From Fibrobacter sp. (lineage in GTDB: Bacteria > Fibrobacterota > Fibrobacteria > Fibrobacterales > Fibrobacteraceae): a stretch of 50,353 nucleotides of DNA. The notes beneath the pieces are model-generated. The model was given only the letters and a program-made list of their open reading frames with translations. It searched no databases and was not told where the DNA came from. The stretch covers positions 1-50,353 of the forward strand of contig JAKSIE010000011.1 of the NCBI GenBank assembly GCA_024398995.1, read 5' to 3'. Below are positions 32,479-41,131 of this stretch, piece after piece. Numbering within the stretch: position 1 is the first letter of the stretch; every line of letters begins with the position of its first letter. A program made the position numbers and the translations under genes.

Positions 32479-32853
32479 TTAGGAATGGCTCTTGATGATT
32501 TCGTCAACCTTGGCACGAAGGGCCTGAAGGTCAACGGGCTTGTTGAAGGTTGCAGCAACATCGAAATGCTGTGCAGTGACCAGGTAGTCTTCTGCAGCGG
32601 TACGGCCACCACCGCTAACGGCGATGGTACGGTCGCTCATGTTCAAACGACGCAGGTCCAGGATGACTTCGTAACCGTCAACATCGGGCATGATGATATC
32701 GGTAATGATAACGTCGTACTGCTTGTTGTTGTAAAGAGCCTTGGCGTCGCGGCCATTGCTGGCAGTCTCAACATTGTAGCCCTTGATTTCAAGAGCGGAT
32801 TTCAACATGAGGTTGAACTGCTCGTCATCATCGATAACCAAAATAGTGGACAT
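32479..32853 (-). CDS. Stand-alone response-regulator receiver (CheY-like)
   Basis: 124 aa from the ATG at 32853, chosen because AAGGAG lies just before it. The longer frame upstream runs into the kinase gene. All phosphorylation residues are present: VIDDDE (8-11), phospho-acceptor Asp52 in ITDIIMPDVDGYE, AVSGGG (Ser) and NKPVD (Lys). No output domain. The start overlaps the kinase stop by one base (TAATG), indicating translational coupling. It is the likely direct partner of the kinase and either relays to, or competes with, the activator gene that follows. Confidence 0.92.
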   Translation of the reverse strand: MSTILVIDDDEQFNLMLKSALEIKGYNVETASNGRDAKALYNNKQYDVIITDIIMPDVDGYEVILDLRRLNMSDRTIAVSGGGRTAAEDYLVTAQHFDVAATFNKPVDLQALRAKVDEIIKSHS

Positions 32854-35192
32854 TAATTCTCCTTGCTTTCTATTTCTATAGGCCAATATAGATTAAATGT
32901 AGTTCCTTTACCTAGTGTTGTTTGCACTGTAAAGTAGGCATTTCCCTCTTTTAGCAGTCGCAAAGCAGAAGATAGGCCTAAACCAAGGCCTTCACCAGGT
33001 GCTTTTGTAGTAAAGAATGGTGCGAAAATACGTTCCAAGGTGCCGGAATCCATGCCTGAGCCTGTGTCCGAAATAATAATCTTTGCGTAATTGCCTGGAG
33101 GAATGGGCGGAGCGAATGGCGTAATCAGCTGTTCTGCCAGGTCCTCGCGATGCAATTTGAATGTTAGGGTGCCGCCGGTTTCCTTCATGGCGAACAGGGC
33201 GTTGTTTGCCATGTTGCTGATAATACGGTCCAGAGACGCCACCACACCGCGAATCTTCAGGTTGTGATCCATATCTTCGCTGTTGAGGACAATGTTGGGC
33301 GGCAGGGTGAGGGTCAGTTTCTTCACCACGTCTTCGATAATCATGTACGGAGAAATCACGATAGCCGGGGTCGCAGACTTTGCGTTGCCTCGGATGGCGT
33401 TCAGCAGTTCTTCCAGGGAGGTCTTTCCTCGTTGGGCAGCCTTGAGCGCTTCGGCAATAAACATGCTGGCCTGGTGACCCTCCGGCAACATTTCCTGTGC
33501 CAGCTGGCAGAACCCGATCTGGGAACCGAGAATGTTGTTGTAGTCATGGGCGAAGGCTCCGCACATGGTACCCAACTCTTCCAACCGGCTGTGGATGAAC
33601 TTTTGTTCGCGAAGCATGTTTCGTTCCTGTTCCAGACGACGTTGCTTTGTCATGTCCACCTTGATGCAAAGCGTCTTGAATGGCGCTTTACCCTGTAGAA
33701 TGGGGATGTACATGTTGTCGAACGTCTGGACAAGTTCACCGTTCTTTGTAAGTCTGTTGGCCTCGTCCTGTGAAACTTCCTCACCGTTCTTGTTGATGTA
33801 GGAGGTGTATACGCCGGCTTCACCATTTTCACGGGCGTCTCTTTCGTAGCTGGAAATGTTTTCCTGGGAATCGTTGATGCCTTCCAGGGAGCCCTGGTCG
33901 TCAAGATCAAGCTGGTTCTGTTTCTGGTAAACGCCAAGTTCGTTCTTGTACCAAACCCTAAAGGGCAATGCATTGATCAACGTGTTCAGAACGTTTTCCT
34001 TTTCAGCCTTGATGCGGGCTTCTTTGTTCAAACGATCCTGATAGCGAACCAGGTCGTGGGTGTATTCCACGTACTGTTCGTTCAATGTCTTCAAGTCTTT
34101 TTGCAGAAGGAGGGTCTTGGACTGGTCTGCGAAATAGGCCACATTCATGGTGGTCACCATGGTCTGGCGAATCTTGAAGAAATGGATCTTGAAGGAGTGA
34201 CGTTCCCCGTTCATGTCCATTTGAATATCGTCATAGACAATTTCGTTAAAGAAACTCAAGTTTGGCGGGAACACGCTGCGGATGGATTTGCCCTTCAAAC
34301 TGTCCGAAGAAATGCCCAGCAGCTTGACTGCGCCCTGGTTTACGTAATTGATTTTTCCGTCGTCATCAAAATAGATGATGCCGTCTTCCATCTTGCTGAT
34401 GAGTTTACGCAAAAACCAAAAAGAGCTCTTGTTCTTGAAGGATATAGAAGAGTAATACTGACCGCTAAGGAACATTAGGAATACGGTCAAAAGCTGGTGC
34501 CATATCATAAAGTGGAATGGTCCCAGCCAGGTTTTTAGATTTAGGGTTAAAGGGAAGGCTATGTCGAAGGTGAATGCAATGGTAACGATTACTGCATAGG
34601 TTACCGCCATATAGCGCCCCGTTTGCGCCAGGGGCTGGTCCACAGCTTGCATGGAACTGCGTAGAAGCTGATAGATTGTTGCAATAAAAACGGGTAATAG
34701 GAATATCGTGTAGAGCACACTGAAGCATACGAAAATAGGATTGGTCTGGAGCAGACTGATTTCGAGAGTGTTTCGAGTGGCAAAAAAGTCGGGGCTAGCA
34801 ATGAACAGCGCCGTGAATGCAATGACCAAAACCGACGCGATGATGTTCGTTGTACTTCGCAAGGTTTGAATTTTGCTGAACAAAAACGTCTCGCCGATTT
34901 CGTAGCTGGATAATCCAATGCGTGTCCATGCAAGAGCCTGGATGCCGAACATAACCTGTCGAAAATTGTAAGCGGCAGAGCCTGATTCAATATTTCCGCT
35001 AAAGAAAATGATTCCCAAAATACTGCAGAAATTCCAGATGATGTTGATTTGCACTAGCCTTTTGATGGCCTTTGGAATTTGCTGCACAGGCATTCTGCTT
35101 CCCATCAAGGCGGGAAAATAGAATGACGCTGCTAATGCTACGATCGATAGAATTAGCAGGTACGGGGAATCTGAATACAGGCTTTCTGCCAT
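32853..35192 (-). CDS. Membrane sensor histidine kinase with two PAS-like domains
   Basis: 779 aa. Residues 1-250 contain about seven membrane helices (7TM sensor type). PAS-like domain 1 covers about 260-360 (MEDGIIYFDDDGKINYVNQGAVKLLG). A coiled-coil linker and a second PAS-like domain (about 395-515) follow. The dimerisation box has His549 in CGAFAHDYNNILG. The ATPase has its N box NMANNALFAM (660-669), G1 DTGSGMD (709), F FAPFFTTK and G2 GEGLGLGLS. All catalytic boxes are intact. The ATG is one base after the GH9 stop codon (TAG-C-ATG), and the stop overlaps the receiver start. The signal is unknown; cellulose fragments or an envelope/redox cue are guesses from context. Confidence 0.92.
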   Translation of the reverse strand: MAESLYSDSPYLLILSIVALAASFYFPALMGSRMPVQQIPKAIKRLVQINIIWNFCSILGIIFFSGNIESGSAAYNFRQVMFGIQALAWTRIGLSSYEIGETFLFSKIQTLRSTTNIIASVLVIAFTALFIASPDFFATRNTLEISLLQTNPIFVCFSVLYTIFLLPVFIATIYQLLRSSMQAVDQPLAQTGRYMAVTYAVIVTIAFTFDIAFPLTLNLKTWLGPFHFMIWHQLLTVFLMFLSGQYYSSISFKNKSSFWFLRKLISKMEDGIIYFDDDGKINYVNQGAVKLLGISSDSLKGKSIRSVFPPNLSFFNEIVYDDIQMDMNGERHSFKIHFFKIRQTMVTTMNVAYFADQSKTLLLQKDLKTLNEQYVEYTHDLVRYQDRLNKEARIKAEKENVLNTLINALPFRVWYKNELGVYQKQNQLDLDDQGSLEGINDSQENISSYERDARENGEAGVYTSYINKNGEEVSQDEANRLTKNGELVQTFDNMYIPILQGKAPFKTLCIKVDMTKQRRLEQERNMLREQKFIHSRLEELGTMCGAFAHDYNNILGSQIGFCQLAQEMLPEGHQASMFIAEALKAAQRGKTSLEELLNAIRGNAKSATPAIVISPYMIIEDVVKKLTLTLPPNIVLNSEDMDHNLKIRGVVASLDRIISNMANNALFAMKETGGTLTFKLHREDLAEQLITPFAPPIPPGNYAKIIISDTGSGMDSGTLERIFAPFFTTKAPGEGLGLGLSSALRLLKEGNAYFTVQTTLGKGTTFNLYWPIEIESKEN

Positions 35193-35193
35193 G

Positions 35194-38100
35194 CTACTTT
35201 ACTCGTTTGATGCCGAAGGTTTCTGTTTTGTCGTAGGAATTCTTGCTGGAGAATTTCTTGATGACACTTGCTTCCTTGTCCTTGTTGGCAACAAAGGTCG
35301 TCTTGAGCTGAGCCTTGTAAATGTAGGCGCCGGTTGCTGCAGCCTGTCCATTTTCTGCCTGAAGGCCGGTGCCCTGCTTACTTGCCCATTCAGCGTAGAA
35401 GATGACCTTGCCTGCGCTAGACAGGTACTGTGCGGAACTTACATTGAACTTGCCGGCCACACGATTGACGTAGCTGCCCAGGTTCGAATAAATAGGCATG
35501 TTGTAGCTGACCTTCAGGGTGTCCCAGGCTGCCGCTTCTGCGCCAGAGGCTCCGCGAGGCACGGTCATGTCGATCTTCCAGATTGCACCCTGGAGGCTTT
35601 CCAAGCTGATTCCGCTTGCAATGACCTTGCCGTTCTCAATGAGTTCCAAGGTGTTGGTCTTGGGATTGAGAATGTAGAGTCGAACGTTTTTCTTGCTCGG
35701 AACAGCAGAGGGAACCTTGCCGTTGGAATCGGTAATCTTGTTTGCCAGTTCCACCTTGAACTTGATCTTGGGCTTGCCATTGTTGGTAATGGGAATCCAG
35801 GGAGCGTTGGTTGCGGGGATGTTGCCGAACTTATCTTCGAGGGCGCCCATTTTCTGAGGCAGCATACGGACGAAGTCGCCATCGTTGGGTACCAAGTCAT
35901 TCTTGGAGCTATAGCCGGATGTAAGCGTTCCGCCGGCAGAAATGGCAATGGTCATCACGTCCTTGGGACCGATGGAGGTCACCTTGTCGCTTTGCTTTTG
36001 ATCGTAGTAGGGGAGAGAGGGAGTCTTTTCAACTACAGGTTCGCTGATGGTGACACTCAAGATGACGATTTCGCCAGACTTGGATGTGGTGATGGTTGCG
36101 GCGGTGAACACCGGACCAGCCTTGTCTTCTGCCAAGGTGGAATTGGATTCGTAGGTCGCACCGGAACCCAGGTGCTGCGTTACCAGGCCTGCGCCTTCAA
36201 CGGCGGCGCCCTTCAAGGAGCCTGTGAAGGTTCCGCTGGTAACGCCCAAGCTAAAGGGTTTTGCGAAATCCAAAGTTGCTTCGGTTGCTGTTGTGCTCAT
36301 CACCAGCTTGGATCCTGCGACCCACAAGGTTTCAGGAGCGGCGTAACCGAAGATCACGGAAATGCTATCCGGAATATGTCTTGCATCTACGGCTCGTTCG
36401 AAAACGATGTCCACGTGTTCTGCGAGACCGTCATCGTCCTTGTCGGAAATGGCGGCGTATGTCATAGGTACGGGGAGCAGCTTCAGCTTAATTTCCAGTA
36501 GGGGCTGGCCGCAAGTCGTAGAAACGCTGTTGCCGTTCTTGTCCTTGATGGCGCTGTTGTTCATTAGCTGAGCAAACATACCTTCGGTGACCACAGAAAC
36601 GTCGCCTGCACCAAAGCTAATTTCGAATTCCCAAATATTCAGGGAGTCGTTATAGATCTTGGAGAACAGAACAGAAGGTGCGTCAACCTGAGTTGCCTTG
36701 TCCTTAGCGAACAGACGAACCGGCCAGTCGGTACCCGGAGAAGAAATGGGTTCACTGAACTGCATGTAGACCTTGTCGCTTGTGGCGCTGGGCAGTCTTT
36801 CCAGTACGGAGACGGACAGGAGCGTGGGAGCAATACCGTCCTGGTAGTAGTCTTCAGCGGACTTTACGGAACCATTGACGTTGGAATTCAGCCAAATCTT
36901 TCCCTGAGGATCAGTCTTGATTTCTGCCGGAACGTCGATGGAAACTACCATGTTCTTGCCGTTGATGGTTGCCTTGGTGGATTCGTAGACGATACCGTTG
37001 TATTCGAATTCGACAGATTTAAAGGACTGGTTGGGCAGATATTCATTGGTCAGAGTAATGTTGATTGCGTCAGGAATGTTGTCGCAATCCGTGTCCACCA
37101 TCTTGGCCACGTCAATGATAGGCCATTCAGGCAACTTCTCGATGTTCAATATTGCGGTACCAGGCTTGTAGTCGTACTGGTTGGAATTTGTCCTGACAGT
37201 CAGGTTTGTCTTCAGGACTTCTTCAGAGCTTACGTAGAATGTTGCCTTACCCTTTTCAAGAGTAATGCTTGTGACGGGAATGGTTGCCGTTGCTGTGGTC
37301 CAGAAGGTTACATTGCCATTATCCGTGCTCACAATCAAAGTCAAGTCAACCGTATCCAAAAGTGCCAAGGTGCTGTCCAGAAGCTGAACATTGACTTCCA
37401 CTCTCTTGCCGGTGTAGGCTGTATATTCATGCTGGTTGAAGGTGAGGTAACGGGGTTCCAGCGGCGTGGTGATGGTGTCGATTTCCACGTTGGATCTTAC
37501 CACGGCGCATGCGCAGTCGTACTTGTTTTCGGACTTGGTGTTTGCCATATGGTTGTGCCAGCTTACCCATTCCATATAGTTGTTGCCGTAGGCCAGAACG
37601 GTGTCCTTGGCAAATACGTAGGAATCTGTACGGTTGCCCTTATCGTAGATGATGGTCTGGGAAACACCGTTCATTTCCAAGTCGTCCAGGAATCCGTTGG
37701 GGGATACGGTACTGTATCCTTCGTACTGAGTCTTGTAATCAAGCTTTTCTACAGAGTATTCCGGAGTCTTGAAGGGAGAAGTGAAAACCAGGTCTACAGT
37801 GCGCTTGACCTGCGGTCCCTTTTCCGGTGTATAGTCCGGGGTGTAACCGTAAATGTGCTTTCCGTGATAGAATACTGCGATGTAGGGGTCCTTAACGAAT
37901 GCGATTTCCTTGACTCCGTTTACGGTTTCCAGGAAGGCGGTTTCAGAACCGGTGTACTTGGGACCCTTGGTCAGGTCAACACCCTTGAACTGTTCGGGGT
38001 CGTCTTCTGCGGTGTGGGGACGGAGAGACCAGGAACCTTCCAGTTCACCGAAGTTGGTTTTCTTCTGGTTTGGATCGTAGGAATCGAATTTGAGCTGGAA

Positions 38101-41037
38101 CAGCAACTGACCAGAAACTTCCAAAGTGCCTATTACGTTGATGGGCAGGTAGTATCCGCCCATGCCGTCGCTCTGGGCTGTACCGAAGGTGATATCCACC
38201 GGTCCGTTCACAACGCCGCCGCCGCCAAAGTTCTGCTTGATGTTGCTCATGGCGGTCAGGTTGGGATTGTTCAGGTACATGCGAATTTCAAAGTCCTTAA
38301 ACGGAATAGTATCGTTGTTGGAAATGGAAACGATAAACTGATGACATTCCTTCCAGTCGGAGCATGCGGCTTGATAGGCGCTGGGCTTGATATTGATGTC
38401 CAGGTCTGCATAGGTTGCGTAGGAATCCGTAGTGAAGGAATAACCCTGTCCGTTATTGTCGTCGGTTGCGGTGCCAGAAGAAACGTTGAAGTAGTAGGTG
38501 GTTCCGGGTTGCAAGTCTGTAAGTTCTGCTTCGTGGAACAAGACTGCGCCGCCGTTTGCTGCCTTTGATTCGGTATAGCTCTTGGGTGTGGTGCCGAAGT
38601 TGACCGCGCCATTCATACGGTCGCTAGACCACCAGTAAATCTTTGCGCTACGATGGTCCACCTGGCAAATGGTTACGCCACTAATGCTTGTGTTGGTGGG
38701 TGTCATGGTAAACTGATACCACTGACCATGATTGTCGTCGGTAGTCATGTTTCGCTTGGTATCCATACCTTCCAGGAAGAAGTAGTAAGTCTTGCCTGGA
38801 ACCAGGTCTGTCAAAGTGACAGAGCCTCCCTTACTGCCCTTTTTCTGCTGGACCGATTTTGCTGTGGAAATATCGGGAGTGGTGTTGTAGAATACGGTAA
38901 CCAGTGCAACCTCGTTTGCGTCCCAGCTGACGATTGCGGATGTCTCGGTAATCGGAGTGCCAGCAATGTTGCTGAACAGGGGGCCATCAACATCCAGAGG
39001 CAGGGACTGAGCCAAACTTTGTGCAGGGAACAGGAACTGTGCGGTAAAGTCAATACAGGTTTCTGTAGAAGTGTATTTGCTCCAGTCTTCGATCAAGGTC
39101 TTTGTAGGTTCGCGGGCACCCATCAAGGCGCCAATGGGGCAGCGGTACTTATAAGGCATACCACCGGCATTGTATCCATCGGGGTTGGCTGCACGGTTAT
39201 GGGGGTGCTGAGGATTCTTGTCGCCGGAACCCATCAAGAAGGAAATGTCCCAAGGGTTTGCGCCCAGGATAAAGTACATATTGTCAAGAGCCACCTTCAG
39301 GTAGCGTTCGTCGCCAGTCAATTCGTACATCAAGAAAATTGCGTTAGCGGTACCCATGTTGTAACGCATCACGCCCCAGTCAAAGCTGGTCCATACCAGG
39401 TTGTAGGGGGTAATCACGTGAAGCTTGCTGGAACCTTCATGGGGTTCGCCCTGGGTTGCGGGGTTTTCAAGGACCAGGGAATCACCGTCGTTGGTGCTGT
39501 TGTCCAGAACCTTGCGGAAGGTGGCCATGGTACGCATAGAGAGGGTGTCGCGTTCAGCCGGGGTTAGGCCGTATTCCGCAGCAGTCGCTTCGCTGTTAAG
39601 GATCAACTTCTGGAATGCGAACAGTACATAGGAATGAACGTTCTGATAGTCCGTTGCCCAACCACCCTGGGTAAAGCCGCTGGGATTGCCCAGGAAACCA
39701 GCCTGGAAGTAGTCCATGTTGTAGCGGTAGTTGTCCTGGTTGTCAAAAATCTTCTTGTTCTTGAAAAGGTCGTAGCGGTAGATGGTATCCTTGGTGGCAT
39801 ACCACATGGCCAAGGCTGCAGCTGCACCGTCATCGTACAAGGGACCGCCACCGGTATAGAATCCCGGGAATTCTGTGTTCTTGCCCGGACGTCCGGCAGC
39901 ATAGTATTCGTCGAAAGAACGCATCATCACATTGTCGTAAATGTCCTTTGCAGCTGCCAGCAAGGAGTCGGAATATTCGGCGTCGTACACGCGGTAGGCG
40001 GTGGCAACGTTTGCCATGGCTGCAACGAACATGCCGGATGTGTTGGAACCGATACCGGTAAGAACAACGCGGTCCGGGCCACCCTTCTGGGGAGTCTGTG
40101 CATCCTGACGTTCCGGCAAATCCCAGTAGGCATGGTCCACTTCATCCACACCCACGGAATGGTACATGTCGCCTTCCTTGATAAGGCCGTCAGCCTTGGA
40201 GGCGTTATAAAGCTTCAACAGGTAATCGGTACCGATCTTTGCTTCGTAAAGAATATCGGGAATGCCGTCTGTAAATGTTGTATCTGCGTAGGAATTGCCG
40301 TAGCGGTCCTCGGCCTTGTCCTGGTAGGTCAGGTACACCATGGAAAGAACGTAGGCCGTATAGCCCAAAGTTTCTGAAACCTTAAAGTGGTCACCACAGT
40401 CGTGCCAACCGCCGGTCAAGTCGTGGCCAATTTTGGAACCATCCTTCAAATGGCAGGCAGCATGGAAATGGGACTTGGTATTACCGCAACGCTGAATACC
40501 AAAGAACTTCAGGGAGCTTTCAAGAATGGAATTGAAAATCGAGGGATGAATGTGGAAGGTGGCGGAGGTGTCCTTGCCTACGACCACGAAGTATTCGCCG
40601 GGTGTGGTGGGGGAGAGCCCGGTAAAGTCTGCTCGGTACAGGGTTTCCCTATCGGTACTGACGGAATCTTGCTTACCGAATTCGTAAAGGCTTTCCAGGG
40701 AGTTGAACGCACCGTTAATCCAGATGTTGGGCTTAACCACGTTGGCCTTGATCAGGCTGAGGGATCCGCTCCAGGCCTCGGCACCGCTGTTGGCGTCGAT
40801 GACGGAAAAGTTCTTGGCACTGGGATCGGCTACGTAGGCGTACTTGTAGTCCTGAGGTCTAAAACCACTTTGGTTCAATCTGATAGGGCGACGGTTGTAC
40901 ACGTTGATGGAGTCAAGGTAACGACGCTCGTGAACCTTGTCAGTTCTGTCCAAATTGGGCAGACCCATGTCGGCGACTGCTTCCACAGAGAAAAGCGCGG
41001 TCAGTAAAACGAATAAACCAAGCATTTTTTTCATCAT
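35194..41037 (-). CDS. Giant secreted GH9 endoglucanase, second of a tandem pair
   Basis: 1947 aa. The signal peptide is about 1-20. An Ig-like domain (about 50-165, RPIRLNQSGFRPQDYKYAYV) precedes the (alpha/alpha)6 GH9 domain. DCGD carries the catalytic aspartates (213-216 in GGWHDCGDHF), the HPHNR signature is at 611-615, and the acid is Glu659 in TETCID. Two fibronectin-III-like domains (about 685-880, GKTYYFFLEG, GTTYYFNVSS) follow. Next is a carbohydrate-binding-like module (about 885-1040, ending SWSLRPHTAEDD). Several Ig-like repeats headed by DTDCDNIPD and DKDDDGLAEH come after. A C-terminal FlgD-like segment (ATGAYIYKAQL) ends TETFGIKRVK. It cleaves beta-1,4-glucan outside the cell. 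Confidence 0.9.
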   Translation of the reverse strand: MMKKMLGLFVLLTALFSVEAVADMGLPNLDRTDKVHERRYLDSINVYNRRPIRLNQSGFRPQDYKYAYVADPSAKNFSVIDANSGAEAWSGSLSLIKANVVKPNIWINGAFNSLESLYEFGKQDSVSTDRETLYRADFTGLSPTTPGEYFVVVGKDTSATFHIHPSIFNSILESSLKFFGIQRCGNTKSHFHAACHLKDGSKIGHDLTGGWHDCGDHFKVSETLGYTAYVLSMVYLTYQDKAEDRYGNSYADTTFTDGIPDILYEAKIGTDYLLKLYNASKADGLIKEGDMYHSVGVDEVDHAYWDLPERQDAQTPQKGGPDRVVLTGIGSNTSGMFVAAMANVATAYRVYDAEYSDSLLAAAKDIYDNVMMRSFDEYYAAGRPGKNTEFPGFYTGGGPLYDDGAAAALAMWYATKDTIYRYDLFKNKKIFDNQDNYRYNMDYFQAGFLGNPSGFTQGGWATDYQNVHSYVLFAFQKLILNSEATAAEYGLTPAERDTLSMRTMATFRKVLDNSTNDGDSLVLENPATQGEPHEGSSKLHVITPYNLVWTSFDWGVMRYNMGTANAIFLMYELTGDERYLKVALDNMYFILGANPWDISFLMGSGDKNPQHPHNRAANPDGYNAGGMPYKYRCPIGALMGAREPTKTLIEDWSKYTSTETCIDFTAQFLFPAQSLAQSLPLDVDGPLFSNIAGTPITETSAIVSWDANEVALVTVFYNTTPDISTAKSVQQKKGSKGGSVTLTDLVPGKTYYFFLEGMDTKRNMTTDDNHGQWYQFTMTPTNTSISGVTICQVDHRSAKIYWWSSDRMNGAVNFGTTPKSYTESKAANGGAVLFHEAELTDLQPGTTYYFNVSSGTATDDNNGQGYSFTTDSYATYADLDINIKPSAYQAACSDWKECHQFIVSISNNDTIPFKDFEIRMYLNNPNLTAMSNIKQNFGGGGVVNGPVDITFGTAQSDGMGGYYLPINVIGTLEVSGQLLFQLKFDSYDPNQKKTNFGELEGSWSLRPHTAEDDPEQFKGVDLTKGPKYTGSETAFLETVNGVKEIAFVKDPYIAVFYHGKHIYGYTPDYTPEKGPQVKRTVDLVFTSPFKTPEYSVEKLDYKTQYEGYSTVSPNGFLDDLEMNGVSQTIIYDKGNRTDSYVFAKDTVLAYGNNYMEWVSWHNHMANTKSENKYDCACAVVRSNVEIDTITTPLEPRYLTFNQHEYTAYTGKRVEVNVQLLDSTLALLDTVDLTLIVSTDNGNVTFWTTATATIPVTSITLEKGKATFYVSSEEVLKTNLTVRTNSNQYDYKPGTAILNIEKLPEWPIIDVAKMVDTDCDNIPDAINITLTNEYLPNQSFKSVEFEYNGIVYESTKATINGKNMVVSIDVPAEIKTDPQGKIWLNSNVNGSVKSAEDYYQDGIAPTLLSVSVLERLPSATSDKVYMQFSEPISSPGTDWPVRLFAKDKATQVDAPSVLFSKIYNDSLNIWEFEISFGAGDVSVVTEGMFAQLMNNSAIKDKNGNSVSTTCGQPLLEIKLKLLPVPMTYAAISDKDDDGLAEHVDIVFERAVDARHIPDSISVIFGYAAPETLWVAGSKLVMSTTATEATLDFAKPFSLGVTSGTFTGSLKGAAVEGAGLVTQHLGSGATYESNSTLAEDKAGPVFTAATITTSKSGEIVILSVTISEPVVEKTPSLPYYDQKQSDKVTSIGPKDVMTIAISAGGTLTSGYSSKNDLVPNDGDFVRMLPQKMGALEDKFGNIPATNAPWIPITNNGKPKIKFKVELANKITDSNGKVPSAVPSKKNVRLYILNPKTNTLELIENGKVIASGISLESLQGAIWKIDMTVPRGASGAEAAAWDTLKVSYNMPIYSNLGSYVNRVAGKFNVSSAQYLSSAGKVIFYAEWASKQGTGLQAENGQAAATGAYIYKAQLKTTFVANKDKEASVIKKFSSKNSYDKTETFGIKRVK

Positions 41038-41073
41038 TTATCCTCTAATATCCCACTATCTAAATATGCAAAA

Positions 41074-41099
41074 GAATGTGAGCCCCGTGGGTCACATTC
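41074..41099 (-). terminator. Hairpin between the two GH9 genes
   Basis: GAATGTGA (41074-41081) pairs with TCACATTC (41092-41099), extended by CCC/GGG with one bulged base. On the minus strand CTTTTG follows. It lies in the 94-base spacer between the GH9 genes, so it is either a partial terminator that sets the ratio of the two enzymes or an mRNA processing/stability element. Confidence 0.55.
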
Positions 41100-41131
41100 T
41101 CCTGCTTCATATGTCCTTTCAAGAAATCATC

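Noticed and set aside
41074..41099. Second CRP-type site between the GH9 genes (TGTGA ... TCACA)
   Set aside because: The half-sites are separated by 10 bases, not 6, and the arms continue as a paired RNA stem, so a hairpin explains it better.
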